Shown in pieces: positions 25,407 to 34,431 of a stretch of DNA of 64,000 nucleotides. A program made the position numbers and the translations under genes. The stretch spans positions 248,001 through 312,000 of the forward strand of contig CALSME010000002.1 of NCBI GenBank assembly GCA_943787375.1, read 5' to 3'. How positions within the stretch are numbered: position 1 is the stretch's first letter; each line of letters starts with the position of its first letter. Origin of the DNA: an uncultured Polaribacter sp. (GTDB lineage: Bacteria > Bacteroidota > Bacteroidia > Flavobacteriales > Flavobacteriaceae). The notes beneath the pieces are model-generated. The model searched no databases and was not told the DNA's origin. It worked only from the letters and a program-made list of their open reading frames with translations.

Positions 25407-25978
25407 AATAAATTGATTTTAATTAAGTTGTGTTGTACAAAAATACAGAAACTAAGGGTTTTTTAAGGTTATTAACACCCTGTTTTTTACCATTTTTAAT
25501 AACAGTTTCGTTTTTAATAGATTAAGTATGTTTTGTAAATGTTAAGAAGTATCTGTAAATTTTAAAAACTTTTTTTGTGAGGTTTAAAAATTATTACAAT
25601 ACAAGGAGCTTGACTGAATAAACAAATTTTTTTATTGTTTTTTCATAATAGTTTATCAACATAAAAAAGAATGGTTATCTACATCCGTTTCATTATTAAC
25701 TATTAATAATTATTAGTTAATTACTCTTTATAAGTATTGTTAACAACCTATTTTTTTGGTTGATTTTAAACCTTTTAAATAATTTATAAGATGTGGATGT
25801 TTTTTAATAACTCATATAAAAAAATAAAAAGAACTTTTTTTATAGTCACTATTCACAGACTATTATAAACATCATTGTTTTTTAAAAATTTATAAAAGAA
25901 AAATAATAATACTATAGAATGTTGATAACTCTGAAATCAAAAAAAAGTTAAAATAAGAATGCTTTCAAAAAATGAACC
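25407..25978. other. AT-rich non-coding gap with DnaA-box-like 9-mers, candidate oriC
   Basis: 572 bp without a credible gene. Three 9-mers differ from the DnaA box TTATCCACA at one position: TTATCAACA (25653-25661), TTATCTACA (25675-25683) and, on the minus strand, TTATCAACA (25920-25928). Weaker forms are TTATTAACA near 25469 and ACATCCACA on the minus strand near 25792. Very AT-rich stretches (25684-25790 and 25801-25920) could serve as an unwinding region. The layout fits a replication origin, but such 9-mers are not rare in AT-rich DNA and dnaA is not adjacent. Promoters for rpiB would also be here. Confidence 0.4.
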
Positions 25979-26893
25979 TTAATCAGAAGCAATCACAAAA
26001 TGAATTCCTTTTTCAATGAGAGAGAAAGTAGCTGTTCCAAGTCCAACCAATTCCCCATCTGCTTGAATAAAAGGTTCCGAATTTTGTGGGACTACTGTAA
26101 TTTCATTTGTTTTATAAGTAGCTACTTTTGGGTGATCTACAATTTTTCCGTTGTATAATTTTTTAATATTCAAAATTAAATCAAATAAGGTAAGGTTTTT
26201 AGCGATCGTAATATCAAACAATCCATCACTAGGATCTCCTTTTTTTGAAAATTGCATTCCTCCACCAGAAAATTTACAAATTGAAACAATTGTCATTAAA
26301 CAAGTGGTTTTAATTATTGTTTGATTTATTGTAATTTTAAATGTCGATTTTTTATAAAATAACAATCCATAAATTCCAGCAATCAAATAAGATAAAGTAC
26401 CCAATCTTTTTACTTCTTGTAGTTTTTTGGCAATATAACCGTCATATCCCAAACCTGCTACGTTATTGAAGTAGGAAATTTTACCTGCCGCTGTTTTTAT
26501 TTTACCAATATCTTGTAAAATTGTTTTTCTTTCTGAAATAATATCGATCGCTTTTTTTATGTTATTTGGAATTTTATAGGTTTTAATCCAATCGTTACCA
26601 GTTCCTATTGGAAGTACTGCAATAGTTATATCAGAAGATTTTACATACCTTTGCATCATTACTCCGTTAACTATATTATGTAGTGTACCATCTCCACCTA
26701 CGGAAATAATATTTCTAAAACCTTGCTGAATTGCATTTTGCACCAATTCAATTTCGTGTTTAGAGAATTGTGTAAAAACAAAAGAATAGTCTATATTCTT
26801 ACTGTTAAGTAATTGTTGAATTTCTTTCCATTGTTTAGAAAATTTTTGATTTCCTGCAATAGGGTTTGCAATTATAAACCAAGATTTAGACAT
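25979..26893 (-). CDS. Diacylglycerol/lipid kinase family protein (YegS-like)
   Basis: A 304-residue lipid kinase of the DagK/YegS family, which phosphorylates diacylglycerol or related lipids. The start is the ATG at 26893 (MSKSWFIIANPIAGN); a TTG further upstream is not needed. Motifs are the N-terminal NPIAGNQK, the nucleotide signature ISVGGDGTLHNIVNG, PIGTGNDWIKTY and, near the C-terminus, IQADGELVG with the conserved Asp-Gly-E. It acts on the inner leaflet of the membrane. The gene ends at the AT-rich gap; the divergent rnr gene starts 142 bp away. Confidence 0.9.
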   Translation of the reverse strand: MSKSWFIIANPIAGNQKFSKQWKEIQQLLNSKNIDYSFVFTQFSKHEIELVQNAIQQGFRNIISVGGDGTLHNIVNGVMMQRYVKSSDITIAVLPIGTGNDWIKTYKIPNNIKKAIDIISERKTILQDIGKIKTAAGKISYFNNVAGLGYDGYIAKKLQEVKRLGTLSYLIAGIYGLLFYKKSTFKITINQTIIKTTCLMTIVSICKFSGGGMQFSKKGDPSDGLFDITIAKNLTLFDLILNIKKLYNGKIVDHPKVATYKTNEITVVPQNSEPFIQADGELVGLGTATFSLIEKGIHFVIASD

Positions 26894-27035
26894 AAATAAT
26901 AATTTAAAAGGCAAAGTACAATAATAGTTTGATAACTATTTTTTAATATACAAACAGTGAAATTAATCGTACTTTACAATAGTTGTTTATTTAAGTAAAA
27001 AAGAACTTAAAATCAACGTATTAATAGCTCATAAA

Positions 27036-29255
27036 ATGACTAGAAAAAAGAAAAATATATATAAAAAGAAAGGGAATGTTGTAAAAGACTTAACCAAGAA
27101 TATTTTTAGAATTTTAAACGAAGACACTTCAAAATCTTATAATTATAAACAAATTTCCAGTAAATTAAGTATTTCTGATACCGATGGAAAAACACAAATT
27201 ATAAAGAGATTGGCCGAATTAACGGGAACTCAGAAAATTGTAGAAGTAGATCGCGGGAAATTTAAAATGAATCAAAATCGAAAATATTCTACAGGTACTT
27301 TAGACATTACCTCTAATGGAAATGGATATTTTATATCCGATGATTACGAAGATGATATTTTTATTCCAAATTCAAACCTTGGAAAAGGATTGCATAATGA
27401 CACGGTAAAAGCATATGTATTTAAAAAACGAAGTGGAAAAAAATACGAAGCCGATGTTGTTGAAATTTTAGAACGTGCAAAAACACAATTTGTTGGGGTT
27501 TTACAAAAGAATAAAAATTTTGGTTTTGTAGTTCCAGATAATAATAAAATGTACGCAGATATTTTTATTTCAGAAAGTAAAATGAACGGTGCAGAAGATG
27601 GTGATAAAGTACAAGCTACAATTTCTGATTGGCCAGCGAAATCTAAAAATCCGTTTGGAGAAATTACTGCAGTTTTAGGAAAACCAGGAGAACATAATAC
27701 AGAAATGCATTCTATTTTATTAGAATATGATTTGCCGTATGAGTTTCCAACAGAAGTAGAACAAGAAGCAGATCATCTTTCTATTGAAATAACCAAAAAA
27801 GAAATTGGTAAACGAAGAGACATGCGTAAAGATCTCACTTTTACCATAGATCCAAAAGACGCAAAAGATTTTGATGATGCATTGTCCTTTACAAAATTAG
27901 AAAATGGGAATTTTGAAATCGGAATTCACATTGCAGATGTTTCTCACTATTTAACACCAAAAACAATTTTAGATGACGAAGCTTTTGAAAGAGCTACTTC
28001 GGTGTATTTAGTAGATAGAGTGGTGCCAATGCTACCAGAAAAATTAAGTAATGGTGTTTGTTCTTTAAGACCTCATGAAGAAAAACTTACTTTTTCAGCT
28101 GTATTTGAAATCAATCCTAAAGCACAAATTGTAAACGAATGGTTTGGACGAACAGTCACCTATTCCGACCAACGTTTTGCGTATGAGGAAGCACAATCAA
28201 TTATCGATAATTGTACATTATCACCAGTTGTAAAACCATACATAATGCCTTTAGAAGTTTCGATTCTTGACAAAGAATACGAAGTAACTCCAGAAATTGT
28301 AGAAGCCACTTTAAAATTAGATGAATTGGCAAAAATTCTTCGTAAAAAAAGAATGCAACAAGGCGCAATTTCTTTTGATAGAGTAGAAGTAAAATTCAAT
28401 CTAGATGAAGCAGCAAACCCAATCGGAGTTTTCTTTAAAACATCACAAGACGCAAATAAATTAATTGAAGAATTTATGTTATTAGCCAATCGTAAAGTTG
28501 CCGAATTTATTGGTTTTTCTAAAGGAAAAGCAACAAATAAAACCTTTATTTATAGAGTTCATGACGAACCAGATATCGAGAAATTAGCAGCATTACAAAA
28601 CATTATTGGTAAGTTTGGATATAAAATAAATACAGAAACAAAAGAAAGTACCTCAGAAACTTTAAATAAATTATTAAGTGATGTTAGTGGAAAAGCAGAA
28701 TCTAACATGATTGAAACACTTACGATTCGTACCATGAGTAAAGCTGTTTATACCACTCAAAACATAGGGCACTATGGATTGGCTTTTAACTACTATAGTC
28801 ATTTTACATCCCCTATTAGACGTTATCCAGATGTAATGACACATCGATTGTTACAACATTATTTAGATGGAGGAGACACCCCAAAAGCAATTAAATACGA
28901 AGAAAACTGTAAACACTCCTCAAAAAGAGAAGAATTGGCAAGTAAAGCAGAGCGTGCTTCTATAAAGTACATGCAAATTAAATACATGCAAGATCATAAT
29001 AATGAAGTATTTGAAGGGGTAATTACTGGAGTTACAGAATGGGGTATTTATGTAGAAATTTCTTCTAATAAATGTGAAGGTATGGTAAGAATTAGAGACA
29101 TAAAAAGTGATTTTTATTCCTTTGATGAACAGCAATTTGCAATTATTGGTCAAGCTACCAAACAAATCTACCAATTAGGAGATGATGTAAAAGTACAAGT
29201 AAAAAAAGCTGATTTAGAACGCAAGCACTTAGATTTTAATTTAATTGAAAATTAA
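27036..29255 (+). CDS. rnr: Ribonuclease R
   Basis: A processive 3'-5' exoribonuclease that degrades structured RNA. It is 739 residues: an N-terminal helix-turn-helix-like basic segment (1-80), two cold-shock domains (about 85-250), the RNB catalytic core with IDPKDAKDFDDALSF (four Asp coordinating Mg), YSHFTSPIRRYPDVMTHRLLQH, and a C-terminal S1 domain (EGVITGVTEWGIYVEISSNK). The normal lysine-rich tail is short. The ATG at 27036 begins a lysine-rich N-terminus (MTRKKKNIYKKKG). It is monocistronic, with an AT-rich codon bias shared with its neighbours. Confidence 0.97.
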   Translation: MTRKKKNIYKKKGNVVKDLTKNIFRILNEDTSKSYNYKQISSKLSISDTDGKTQIIKRLAELTGTQKIVEVDRGKFKMNQNRKYSTGTLDITSNGNGYFISDDYEDDIFIPNSNLGKGLHNDTVKAYVFKKRSGKKYEADVVEILERAKTQFVGVLQKNKNFGFVVPDNNKMYADIFISESKMNGAEDGDKVQATISDWPAKSKNPFGEITAVLGKPGEHNTEMHSILLEYDLPYEFPTEVEQEADHLSIEITKKEIGKRRDMRKDLTFTIDPKDAKDFDDALSFTKLENGNFEIGIHIADVSHYLTPKTILDDEAFERATSVYLVDRVVPMLPEKLSNGVCSLRPHEEKLTFSAVFEINPKAQIVNEWFGRTVTYSDQRFAYEEAQSIIDNCTLSPVVKPYIMPLEVSILDKEYEVTPEIVEATLKLDELAKILRKKRMQQGAISFDRVEVKFNLDEAANPIGVFFKTSQDANKLIEEFMLLANRKVAEFIGFSKGKATNKTFIYRVHDEPDIEKLAALQNIIGKFGYKINTETKESTSETLNKLLSDVSGKAESNMIETLTIRTMSKAVYTTQNIGHYGLAFNYYSHFTSPIRRYPDVMTHRLLQHYLDGGDTPKAIKYEENCKHSSKREELASKAERASIKYMQIKYMQDHNNEVFEGVITGVTEWGIYVEISSNKCEGMVRIRDIKSDFYSFDEQQFAIIGQATKQIYQLGDDVKVQVKKADLERKHLDFNLIEN

Positions 29256-29348
29256 ACTACTTTAACAAAAAAAAAACAATAAAAAACAGAAAAACACTTT
29301 ATATTAGTACCTTTATTAAAAGTAATTTTTTAATTAAACTTTAAACGA

Positions 29349-30038
29349 ATGAAAAAAATAATTTTTATAGGAGTATTATTATTTGTGTATTCAATTCATG
29401 GACAATCAAAAGTTACTAAAAATTTAGGAGACTATACCATACTTAAAGTCTATAATGGTATTGAAGTAGCACTCATAAAATCTACAGAAAATAAATTAGA
29501 AATTACCGGAGAGAAGTCTGAAATGGTGAAAATTAAAACAGTAAATAACACCTTAAAACTATCTTTACCTTTTTCTTTAAAACCTTCAAATAATTCTGCA
29601 GATGGGGAAGTATTCATTCAACTTTTTTACAAAGATAAACTTACGGTTATTGATGCCAATCAAGGAGCTACCATTACCGCAAAAGATTTTCAACAAGACG
29701 AAGTAGAGATTCGCGCACAAGAACGTGCCTATATAAATTTGGTTTTAAAAGCTAAAAATATTATCGTAAAAGCCATCTCTGGCGGAATTGTAAAATTAAC
29801 AGGAACTGCAGATAACCAAGATGTAGATGTAGATTTGTATGGTATTTACCATGGTTTTGGGTTAGAAGTAGACAATAGCGCTATGGTAAAATCTGGAACC
29901 GGAGCAAAAGCAGAAATTTTTGCAGGCAAAGTATTGAATGCAAAAGTTAGTTTTGGAGGCTCTATTTTTTACAAAGGAAACCCAGATCTAATAAGAGATA
30001 AAAAGTTAGTGGGAGGAATCATTCAAAAAAAGGATTAA
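29349..30038 (+). CDS. Secreted GIN-domain protein (DUF2807)
   Basis: A 229-residue exported protein: signal peptide MKKIIFIGVLLFVYSIHGQ, then a repetitive beta-solenoid of the DUF2807 / putative auto-transporter adhesin head (GIN) type. Family features are YNGIEVALIKSTENKLEITG, the alternating LKLSL strands and the late GTGAKAEIFAGKVLNAKVSFGG turns with KGNP. It probably sits in the periplasm or on the outer-membrane surface; the function of the family is unknown. It stands alone between rnr and tatA. Confidence 0.85.
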   Translation: MKKIIFIGVLLFVYSIHGQSKVTKNLGDYTILKVYNGIEVALIKSTENKLEITGEKSEMVKIKTVNNTLKLSLPFSLKPSNNSADGEVFIQLFYKDKLTVIDANQGATITAKDFQQDEVEIRAQERAYINLVLKAKNIIVKAISGGIVKLTGTADNQDVDVDLYGIYHGFGLEVDNSAMVKSGTGAKAEIFAGKVLNAKVSFGGSIFYKGNPDLIRDKKLVGGIIQKKD

Positions 30039-30071
30039 CAATTTCTTTTATCAAGTATAAAAACGTTTTTG

Positions 30072-30079
30072 TATATTTG
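30072..30079 (+). promoter_or_regulatory. Candidate -7 element for tatA
   Basis: TATATTTG matches TAnnTTTG and lies 21 bp before the tatA ATG. No good TTG at the -33 distance. Confidence 0.5.
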
Positions 30080-30100
30080 TAGTCTCAAATTTAGAAACCT

Positions 30101-30307
30101 ATGATCTCTTTAAATATTTTTTTATTAGGAATGCCAAGTCCACTTTCAATGGTTCTTATTATAGGGGCACTTTTACTATTATTTGGTGGTAAAAAGATTC
30201 CAGAATTAATGAAAGGAATTGGTGGTGGTATTAAAGAATTTAAAAAAGCCACGAAAGACGAGCAAAAAGAAGCAAAGAAAGACGACAAATTAGAAGAAGG
30301 AAACTAA
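30101..30307 (+). CDS. tatA: Twin-arginine translocase subunit TatA/TatE
   Basis: A 68-residue pore-forming subunit of the Tat system, which exports folded proteins. One transmembrane helix (residues 13-29, [17 protein letters not shown]) is followed by the hinge [22 protein letters not shown], an amphipathic helix, and a charged lysine/aspartate tail ([15 protein letters not shown]). The FGxxKxPE motif is intact. A second TatA/B-type protein is encoded at 48273-48554; tatC is not in the window. It ends before a bidirectional terminator. Confidence 0.92.
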   Translation: MISLNIFLLGMPSPLSMVLIIGALLLLFGGKKIPELMKGIGGGIKEFKKATKDEQKEAKKDDKLEEGN

Positions 30308-30323
30308 TTTTTTGACATACAAA

Positions 30324-30365
30324 TAAAAAAAGCTCCGTTTGAAATATAAAACGGAGCTTTTTATT
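30324..30365. terminator. Bidirectional terminator between tatA and the SPFH gene
   Basis: Stem AAAAAGCTCCGTTT (30327-30340) pairs with AAACGGAGCTTTTT (30348-30361), with A and T runs outside. It can end transcripts from both convergent genes. Confidence 0.88.
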
Positions 30366-30380
30366 TTATAAAAAGTGTTT

Positions 30381-31307
30381 CTAGCTCTCTAATTTTTTTG
30401 GTTTTGGGTTTTTCATTGCCTCACCAATTTGATTGCTTGCCGTAAAGCTGGCCACCATATCGTTCAACATTTGGCTTCCCGCTTGCGGAGAGTTTGGTAA
30501 CAAAATTAAGTTACTATTGGTTTGCTGCCCAATTGATTGTAGTGTATCATAATGTTGTGTAACTACAATTAAAGCTGAAGCTTCTTGTGAGTTGATACCT
30601 ACTTTGTTCAAAACTTCTACAGACTCTTCCAATCCACGAGCAATTTCTCTCCGTTGATCTGCAATACCTTGTCCTTGTAAACGCTTGCTTTCTGCTTCTG
30701 CTTTTGCACGTTCTACAATTAAAATACGTTGTGCATCTCCTTCATACTGTGCCGCAGTTTTTTCTCTGTCAGCAGCATTAATTCGATTCATTGCTTCTTT
30801 TACTTGTGCATCTGGATCAATGTCCGTTACCAAAGTTTTAATAATGTCATACCCATAGGTCATCATCGCTTCGTTTAATTCAGATTTTACAGCAATGGCA
30901 ATATCATCTTTCCGTAAAAAAACATCGTCCAAAATCATCTTTGGAACTTCAGCTCTTACTACATCAAAAACATAGGAAGTAATTTGATCGTGTGGATAAT
31001 CTAGTTTGTAGAAAGCGTCTTCTACCTTATTTTTAATTACTTTGTATTGTACTGAAACTTTTAATTTCACAAAAACATCATCCTTTGTTTTCGTTTCAAT
31101 AATAACATCTAATTGTTGAATTTTTAAACTCAATCTTCCTGCAATTCTTTGGATGCCAGGTATTTTTAATTGAAATCCAGATTGACGAATGTTACTAAAT
31201 TTCCCGAAAGTTTCTATTACTGCTGCTGTTTGTTGTTTGACAGTAAAAATAGCTGAGAAAAGAAAAAGGACAATGAAGCCGATTATAATAATTGGAATTA
31301 AATTCAT
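30381..31307 (-). CDS. SPFH/Band 7 (stomatin-like) membrane protein
   Basis: A 308-residue membrane-anchored protein of the stomatin/prohibitin superfamily. An N-terminal transmembrane helix (MNLIPIIIIGFIVLFLFSAIF) is followed by the SPFH domain (VKQQTAAVIETFGKFSNIRQ, then KIPGIQRIAGRLSLKIQQLDV), a coiled-coil region (RIEN-type AKAEAESKRLQGQGIADQRREI) and a C-terminal SxxALIVVTQHYDTLQSIG. Members form large ring scaffolds that organise membrane regions or proteases. No NfeD partner gene is adjacent. It is monocistronic, convergent with tatA. Confidence 0.92.
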   Translation of the reverse strand: MNLIPIIIIGFIVLFLFSAIFTVKQQTAAVIETFGKFSNIRQSGFQLKIPGIQRIAGRLSLKIQQLDVIIETKTKDDVFVKLKVSVQYKVIKNKVEDAFYKLDYPHDQITSYVFDVVRAEVPKMILDDVFLRKDDIAIAVKSELNEAMMTYGYDIIKTLVTDIDPDAQVKEAMNRINAADREKTAAQYEGDAQRILIVERAKAEAESKRLQGQGIADQRREIARGLEESVEVLNKVGINSQEASALIVVTQHYDTLQSIGQQTNSNLILLPNSPQAGSQMLNDMVASFTASNQIGEAMKNPKPKKLES

Positions 31308-31404
31308 AGTTTTTTTTAAAGGTGAATAATTAACTTCTTGTAAAGATACCGATTTAAGTAGTTAACTACAAGACGAAGTTTTTATAGAATGTTACACTTT
31401 TAGA

Positions 31405-31442
31405 CACAAAAAAACCACTAACAGCGTGTAGTGGTCTTTTTG
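31405..31442 (-). terminator. Rho-independent terminator of gltX
   Basis: AAAACCACTA (31411-31420) pairs with TAGTGGTCTTTT (31429-31440); on the minus strand the stem is followed by a T run. It lies about 22 bp after the gltX stop. Confidence 0.8.
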
Positions 31443-31462
31443 TAAGAATCTAAATTCCTTAT

Positions 31463-32986
31463 TTATTGATGAAAATCGATGGCTTTTTCAATTCTTTTAA
31501 TACTAGCATCTTTTCCAATCATTTCAAGAATATCAAACAAATGAGGGCCTTTTAAAGCGCCTACCAAACTTAATCGAAGCGGTTGCATTACTTTCCCAAA
31601 ACCAATTTCTTTGGACGTAATCCACTCTTTAATTATGACTTCAGTGTTTGCAGATGTAAATTCTTGAATCTCTTTTAAAACAACCAGCAATTCATTCATT
31701 AAATCAGCAGTGCCCTCTTTCCAGTTTTTCTTTGATGCTTTTGCATCGTACGTTGTTGGATCCTGAAAATAGAAATCAGACAATACCCAAAAGTCTTCCA
31801 CAAAAACAGCTCGTTCTTTAATAGCACTTACTACTTTCTGAACATATTCTTTCTCACAAGAAATTCCTTTTGCTGTTAATATCGGAAGAAACAATGCTGT
31901 TAAAGAGGCATCGTCTTTCGTTTGCATGTATTGTTGGTTGAACCAATTGGTTTTCTCTGGACTAAATTTTGCCCCCGATTTACTCACTCTTTTCAAGTCG
32001 AATTCCTGGACCAATTGTTCCAAAGAAAAAATTTCTTGTTCGGTACCTGGGTTCCATCCCAATAAAGCCAACATATTTACAAATGCATCTGCAAAGTAGC
32101 CGTCCTCTTTATAACCTCGAGAAATGTCTCCCGTTTGTTCGTTGGTATATTCTAATGGAAATACTGGAAACCCTAATTTATCTCCGTCACGTTTGCTTAA
32201 TTTTCCTTTACCAACCGGTTTTAAAATTAATGGCAAGTGTGCAAATTTTGGAGCGCTCCAATTGAAAGCGCGGTATAATAAAACATGCAATGCCATAGAT
32301 GGCAACCATTCTTCACCTCGAATAACGTGTGAAATTTCCATAAAATGATCGTCTACAATATTTGCCAAATGATAGGTAGGCATTCCGTCTGATTTAAATA
32401 AAATTTTGTCATCCAACACATTGGTGTCAATTTTAATTTCACCACGAATTTCATCCTGCATTACAAGGGTTTCGTCTTGTGGAGATTTGAAACGAACGAC
32501 ATACTTATCACCACGATCAATTCGTTTTTGCACCTCTTCTTCCGATAATACTAGAGAATTTACCAAACGTCCTTTTTCTCGGTTGTGCCAGTTATAAATA
32601 AAGGTTTTTTCTTTTTCTTCATGTCCTTTTCTTTCTGCATCCAATTGTGCTGCAGTGTCAAAAGCATAATACGCCCAACCAGATTCTAACAGCAGTGTGG
32701 CGTGTTTCTTATAGAGCTCTTTCCGTTCAGATTGTCGGTAAGGACCCAATTTTTCGTTTTTCCCAGGAGCTTCATCAAAAGGAATGTTACACCAATCCAT
32801 TGCATCTATAATATATTGTTCTGCATTGGCCACATAGCGGGTTTGATCTGTATCTTCTATACGCAAGATAAAGGTACCGTTGTGCTTTTTAGCAAATAAA
32901 TAATTAAATAAAGCTGTTCTTACACCACCAATGTGCAAAGGCCCTGTGGGACTTGGGGCAAAACGAACACGAACATTAGATTCCAT
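31463..32986 (-). CDS. gltX: Glutamyl-tRNA synthetase
   Basis: Charges tRNA-Glu. It is 507 residues, class I synthetase: the HIGH motif appears as PSPTGPLHIGG (residues 12-22), the KMSKS-type loop as GKLSKRDG. The C-terminal anticodon-binding region ends DASIKRIEKAIDFHQ. I start at the ATG at 32986 (MESNVRVRFAPS) since an earlier in-frame codon adds a non-conserved stretch. A -7 element CAAAGATA (minus-strand TATCTTTG) is at 33008-33015. Monocistronic, with its own terminator. Confidence 0.97.
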   Translation of the reverse strand: MESNVRVRFAPSPTGPLHIGGVRTALFNYLFAKKHNGTFILRIEDTDQTRYVANAEQYIIDAMDWCNIPFDEAPGKNEKLGPYRQSERKELYKKHATLLLESGWAYYAFDTAAQLDAERKGHEEKEKTFIYNWHNREKGRLVNSLVLSEEEVQKRIDRGDKYVVRFKSPQDETLVMQDEIRGEIKIDTNVLDDKILFKSDGMPTYHLANIVDDHFMEISHVIRGEEWLPSMALHVLLYRAFNWSAPKFAHLPLILKPVGKGKLSKRDGDKLGFPVFPLEYTNEQTGDISRGYKEDGYFADAFVNMLALLGWNPGTEQEIFSLEQLVQEFDLKRVSKSGAKFSPEKTNWFNQQYMQTKDDASLTALFLPILTAKGISCEKEYVQKVVSAIKERAVFVEDFWVLSDFYFQDPTTYDAKASKKNWKEGTADLMNELLVVLKEIQEFTSANTEVIIKEWITSKEIGFGKVMQPLRLSLVGALKGPHLFDILEMIGKDASIKRIEKAIDFHQ

Positions 32987-33007
32987 TTTTCTGGTTTTTG
33001 GATGTCG

Positions 33008-33015
33008 CAAAGATA
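33008..33015 (-). promoter_or_regulatory. Candidate -7 element for gltX
   Basis: Minus-strand TATCTTTG (TAnnTTTG), 22 bp before the chosen gltX start; supports the ATG at 32986 over the longer frame. Confidence 0.5.
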
Positions 33016-33506
33016 CTTTTTTATTGGAAGAGGAGTGAAATTCCTACAAAGAAAAAATAGGTGTTTTTAAGCTGTTTTTTAGAATAGAAAATGAAACCGA
33101 TTGCAATTTGTTTTTCTGGGACGCTTATTAAAAAAGAATATTTTATGAACATTTTTTTATATTTTTAACTTATAAAACTAAACTTATGTTTATATTTAAC
33201 TGTTAAAAAAAACTCAGGTGTTTTTTTGATTTGTTATTGAAATGAACGCACCGAGAAATTTTTTCAAGTGTTGCGTCTTTAACAAACGACAAAATAAATC
33301 TCTAAACCCCCGTTATTTTGAGATCGTTTTTTTGAGAAGCTTAGAGATTTCACAAAGTTAACCTTATCTCGAAAACATAACAGGGATATACGTGTAAAAT
33401 AGAATGATATAATGAGTTGTAGTGCATTACGAGATTGAATCTATTAATAGTAAAATTTTGACTTATTAATATAAATTCCGTATATTATCCCTTTAAATAT
33501 ATAGAC
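33016..33506. other. Non-coding gap upstream of the transposase, with an inverted repeat
   Basis: About 490 bp without a credible gene. It holds a perfect 10-bp inverted repeat AAATCTCTAA (33296-33305) and TTAGAGATTT (33341-33350) around a 35-bp loop. GTTGTAGTGC (33417-33426) recurs inverted beyond the beta-helix gene at 36489-36498. The part nearest the transposase (33430-33506) is very AT-rich and probably carries its promoter. Confidence 0.5.
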
Positions 33507-34406
33507 ATGAAACAATTTGAAGGTAAAAATATGCTAAACTTTGTAAAAGAACTACCAAATGATGATGTTTGTAAAGAATATTTAGCAAAATATAAATGGC
33601 AAGATGGTTTTAAATGTTCCAAATGCGAAGGCACAAAAGGCTGTTTGAAAAAAGGATTTAAATACCATTGTTACAACTGTCACCATGTAGAAAGCGCTAC
33701 CTCAAACACCTTATTTCATAAAGTTAAATTTGGACTTCAAAAAGCTTTTTGTATTGTCTTTGAAATGACAACCAGTAGCAAAAGTTTATCTAGCACACAA
33801 TTAGGCGCGCGTTATGGAATCAGTCAAACATCTACCTGGTTTTTTATGCAAAAAGTTCGGAAAGCTATGGAAAGTAGTAAAAAATATCCTTTAAAGGATC
33901 TGGTTCATGTAGATGAATTTACTGTTGGAGGAAAAGAAGAGGGAAAACAAGGAAGAAGTTACAATACTAAAAAGAAAAAAGCAGTGATAGCTGTCGAATT
34001 GACTAATAAACACCAAGTAAAAAGAGTCTATATTAAATCTATTGATGACTATTCTTGTAAATCTTTAACACCTATTTTTGAAGAACATATTGATACTTCT
34101 GCTAAAGTTTTTACAGATAAATGGCGTGGTTATGAACCTTTAAAAGAAATTTATAATATCACACAGATTAAAAGTAATAATGGTAAAAATTTCAAAAAAT
34201 TACATATTATAATTCATCAAGTAAAGTCTTGGTTAAGAACAATACCAACACATGTGTCTAAACAACATATTCAAAAATATTTTAGTGAGTTTTCCTACAG
34301 AATAAACAGGTCGCAATCAAAGAAAACAATTTGGCATAATACGATTATCAAAATGATCAAACAAAATCCTATTACCCAAAAACAAATTATATGGAAACTA
34401 AATTAA
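33507..34406 (+). CDS. IS1595 family transposase (ISXO2-like DDE domain)
   Basis: A 299-residue transposase. The N-terminus has a zinc ribbon, Cys37-x2-Cys40 and Cys55-x2-Cys58 (GFKCSKCEG, YHCYNCHH), then a helix-turn-helix-like segment (SSTQLGARYGISQTSTWFFMQKVRKAM). The ISXO2-like catalytic domain follows with Asp136 (LVHVDEFTVGGKEEGKQGR), Asp204 (FTDKWRGYE) and Glu261 (YFSEFSYRINR), preceded by the conserved His of HQVKSWLRTIPTHVSK. The frame is intact, so it may be active. Start ATG at 33507 after AT-rich DNA. The family is known to include elements with passenger genes. Confidence 0.92.
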   Translation: MKQFEGKNMLNFVKELPNDDVCKEYLAKYKWQDGFKCSKCEGTKGCLKKGFKYHCYNCHHVESATSNTLFHKVKFGLQKAFCIVFEMTTSSKSLSSTQLGARYGISQTSTWFFMQKVRKAMESSKKYPLKDLVHVDEFTVGGKEEGKQGRSYNTKKKKAVIAVELTNKHQVKRVYIKSIDDYSCKSLTPIFEEHIDTSAKVFTDKWRGYEPLKEIYNITQIKSNNGKNFKKLHIIIHQVKSWLRTIPTHVSKQHIQKYFSEFSYRINRSQSKKTIWHNTIIKMIKQNPITQKQIIWKLN

Positions 34407-34431
34407 TAACTCAATAATAAATTTTAAAATT

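Noticed and set aside
25760..25800. dif-like recombination site in the AT-rich gap
   Set aside because: AATAATTTATAAG has only loose similarity to the XerCD core and no clear inverted arms; the DnaA-like boxes argue for an origin instead.
34407..34431. Right end of the IS directly after the transposase
   Set aside because: The 25 bp to the next ATG show no inverted match to the upstream flank that I can find, although a short end cannot be excluded.
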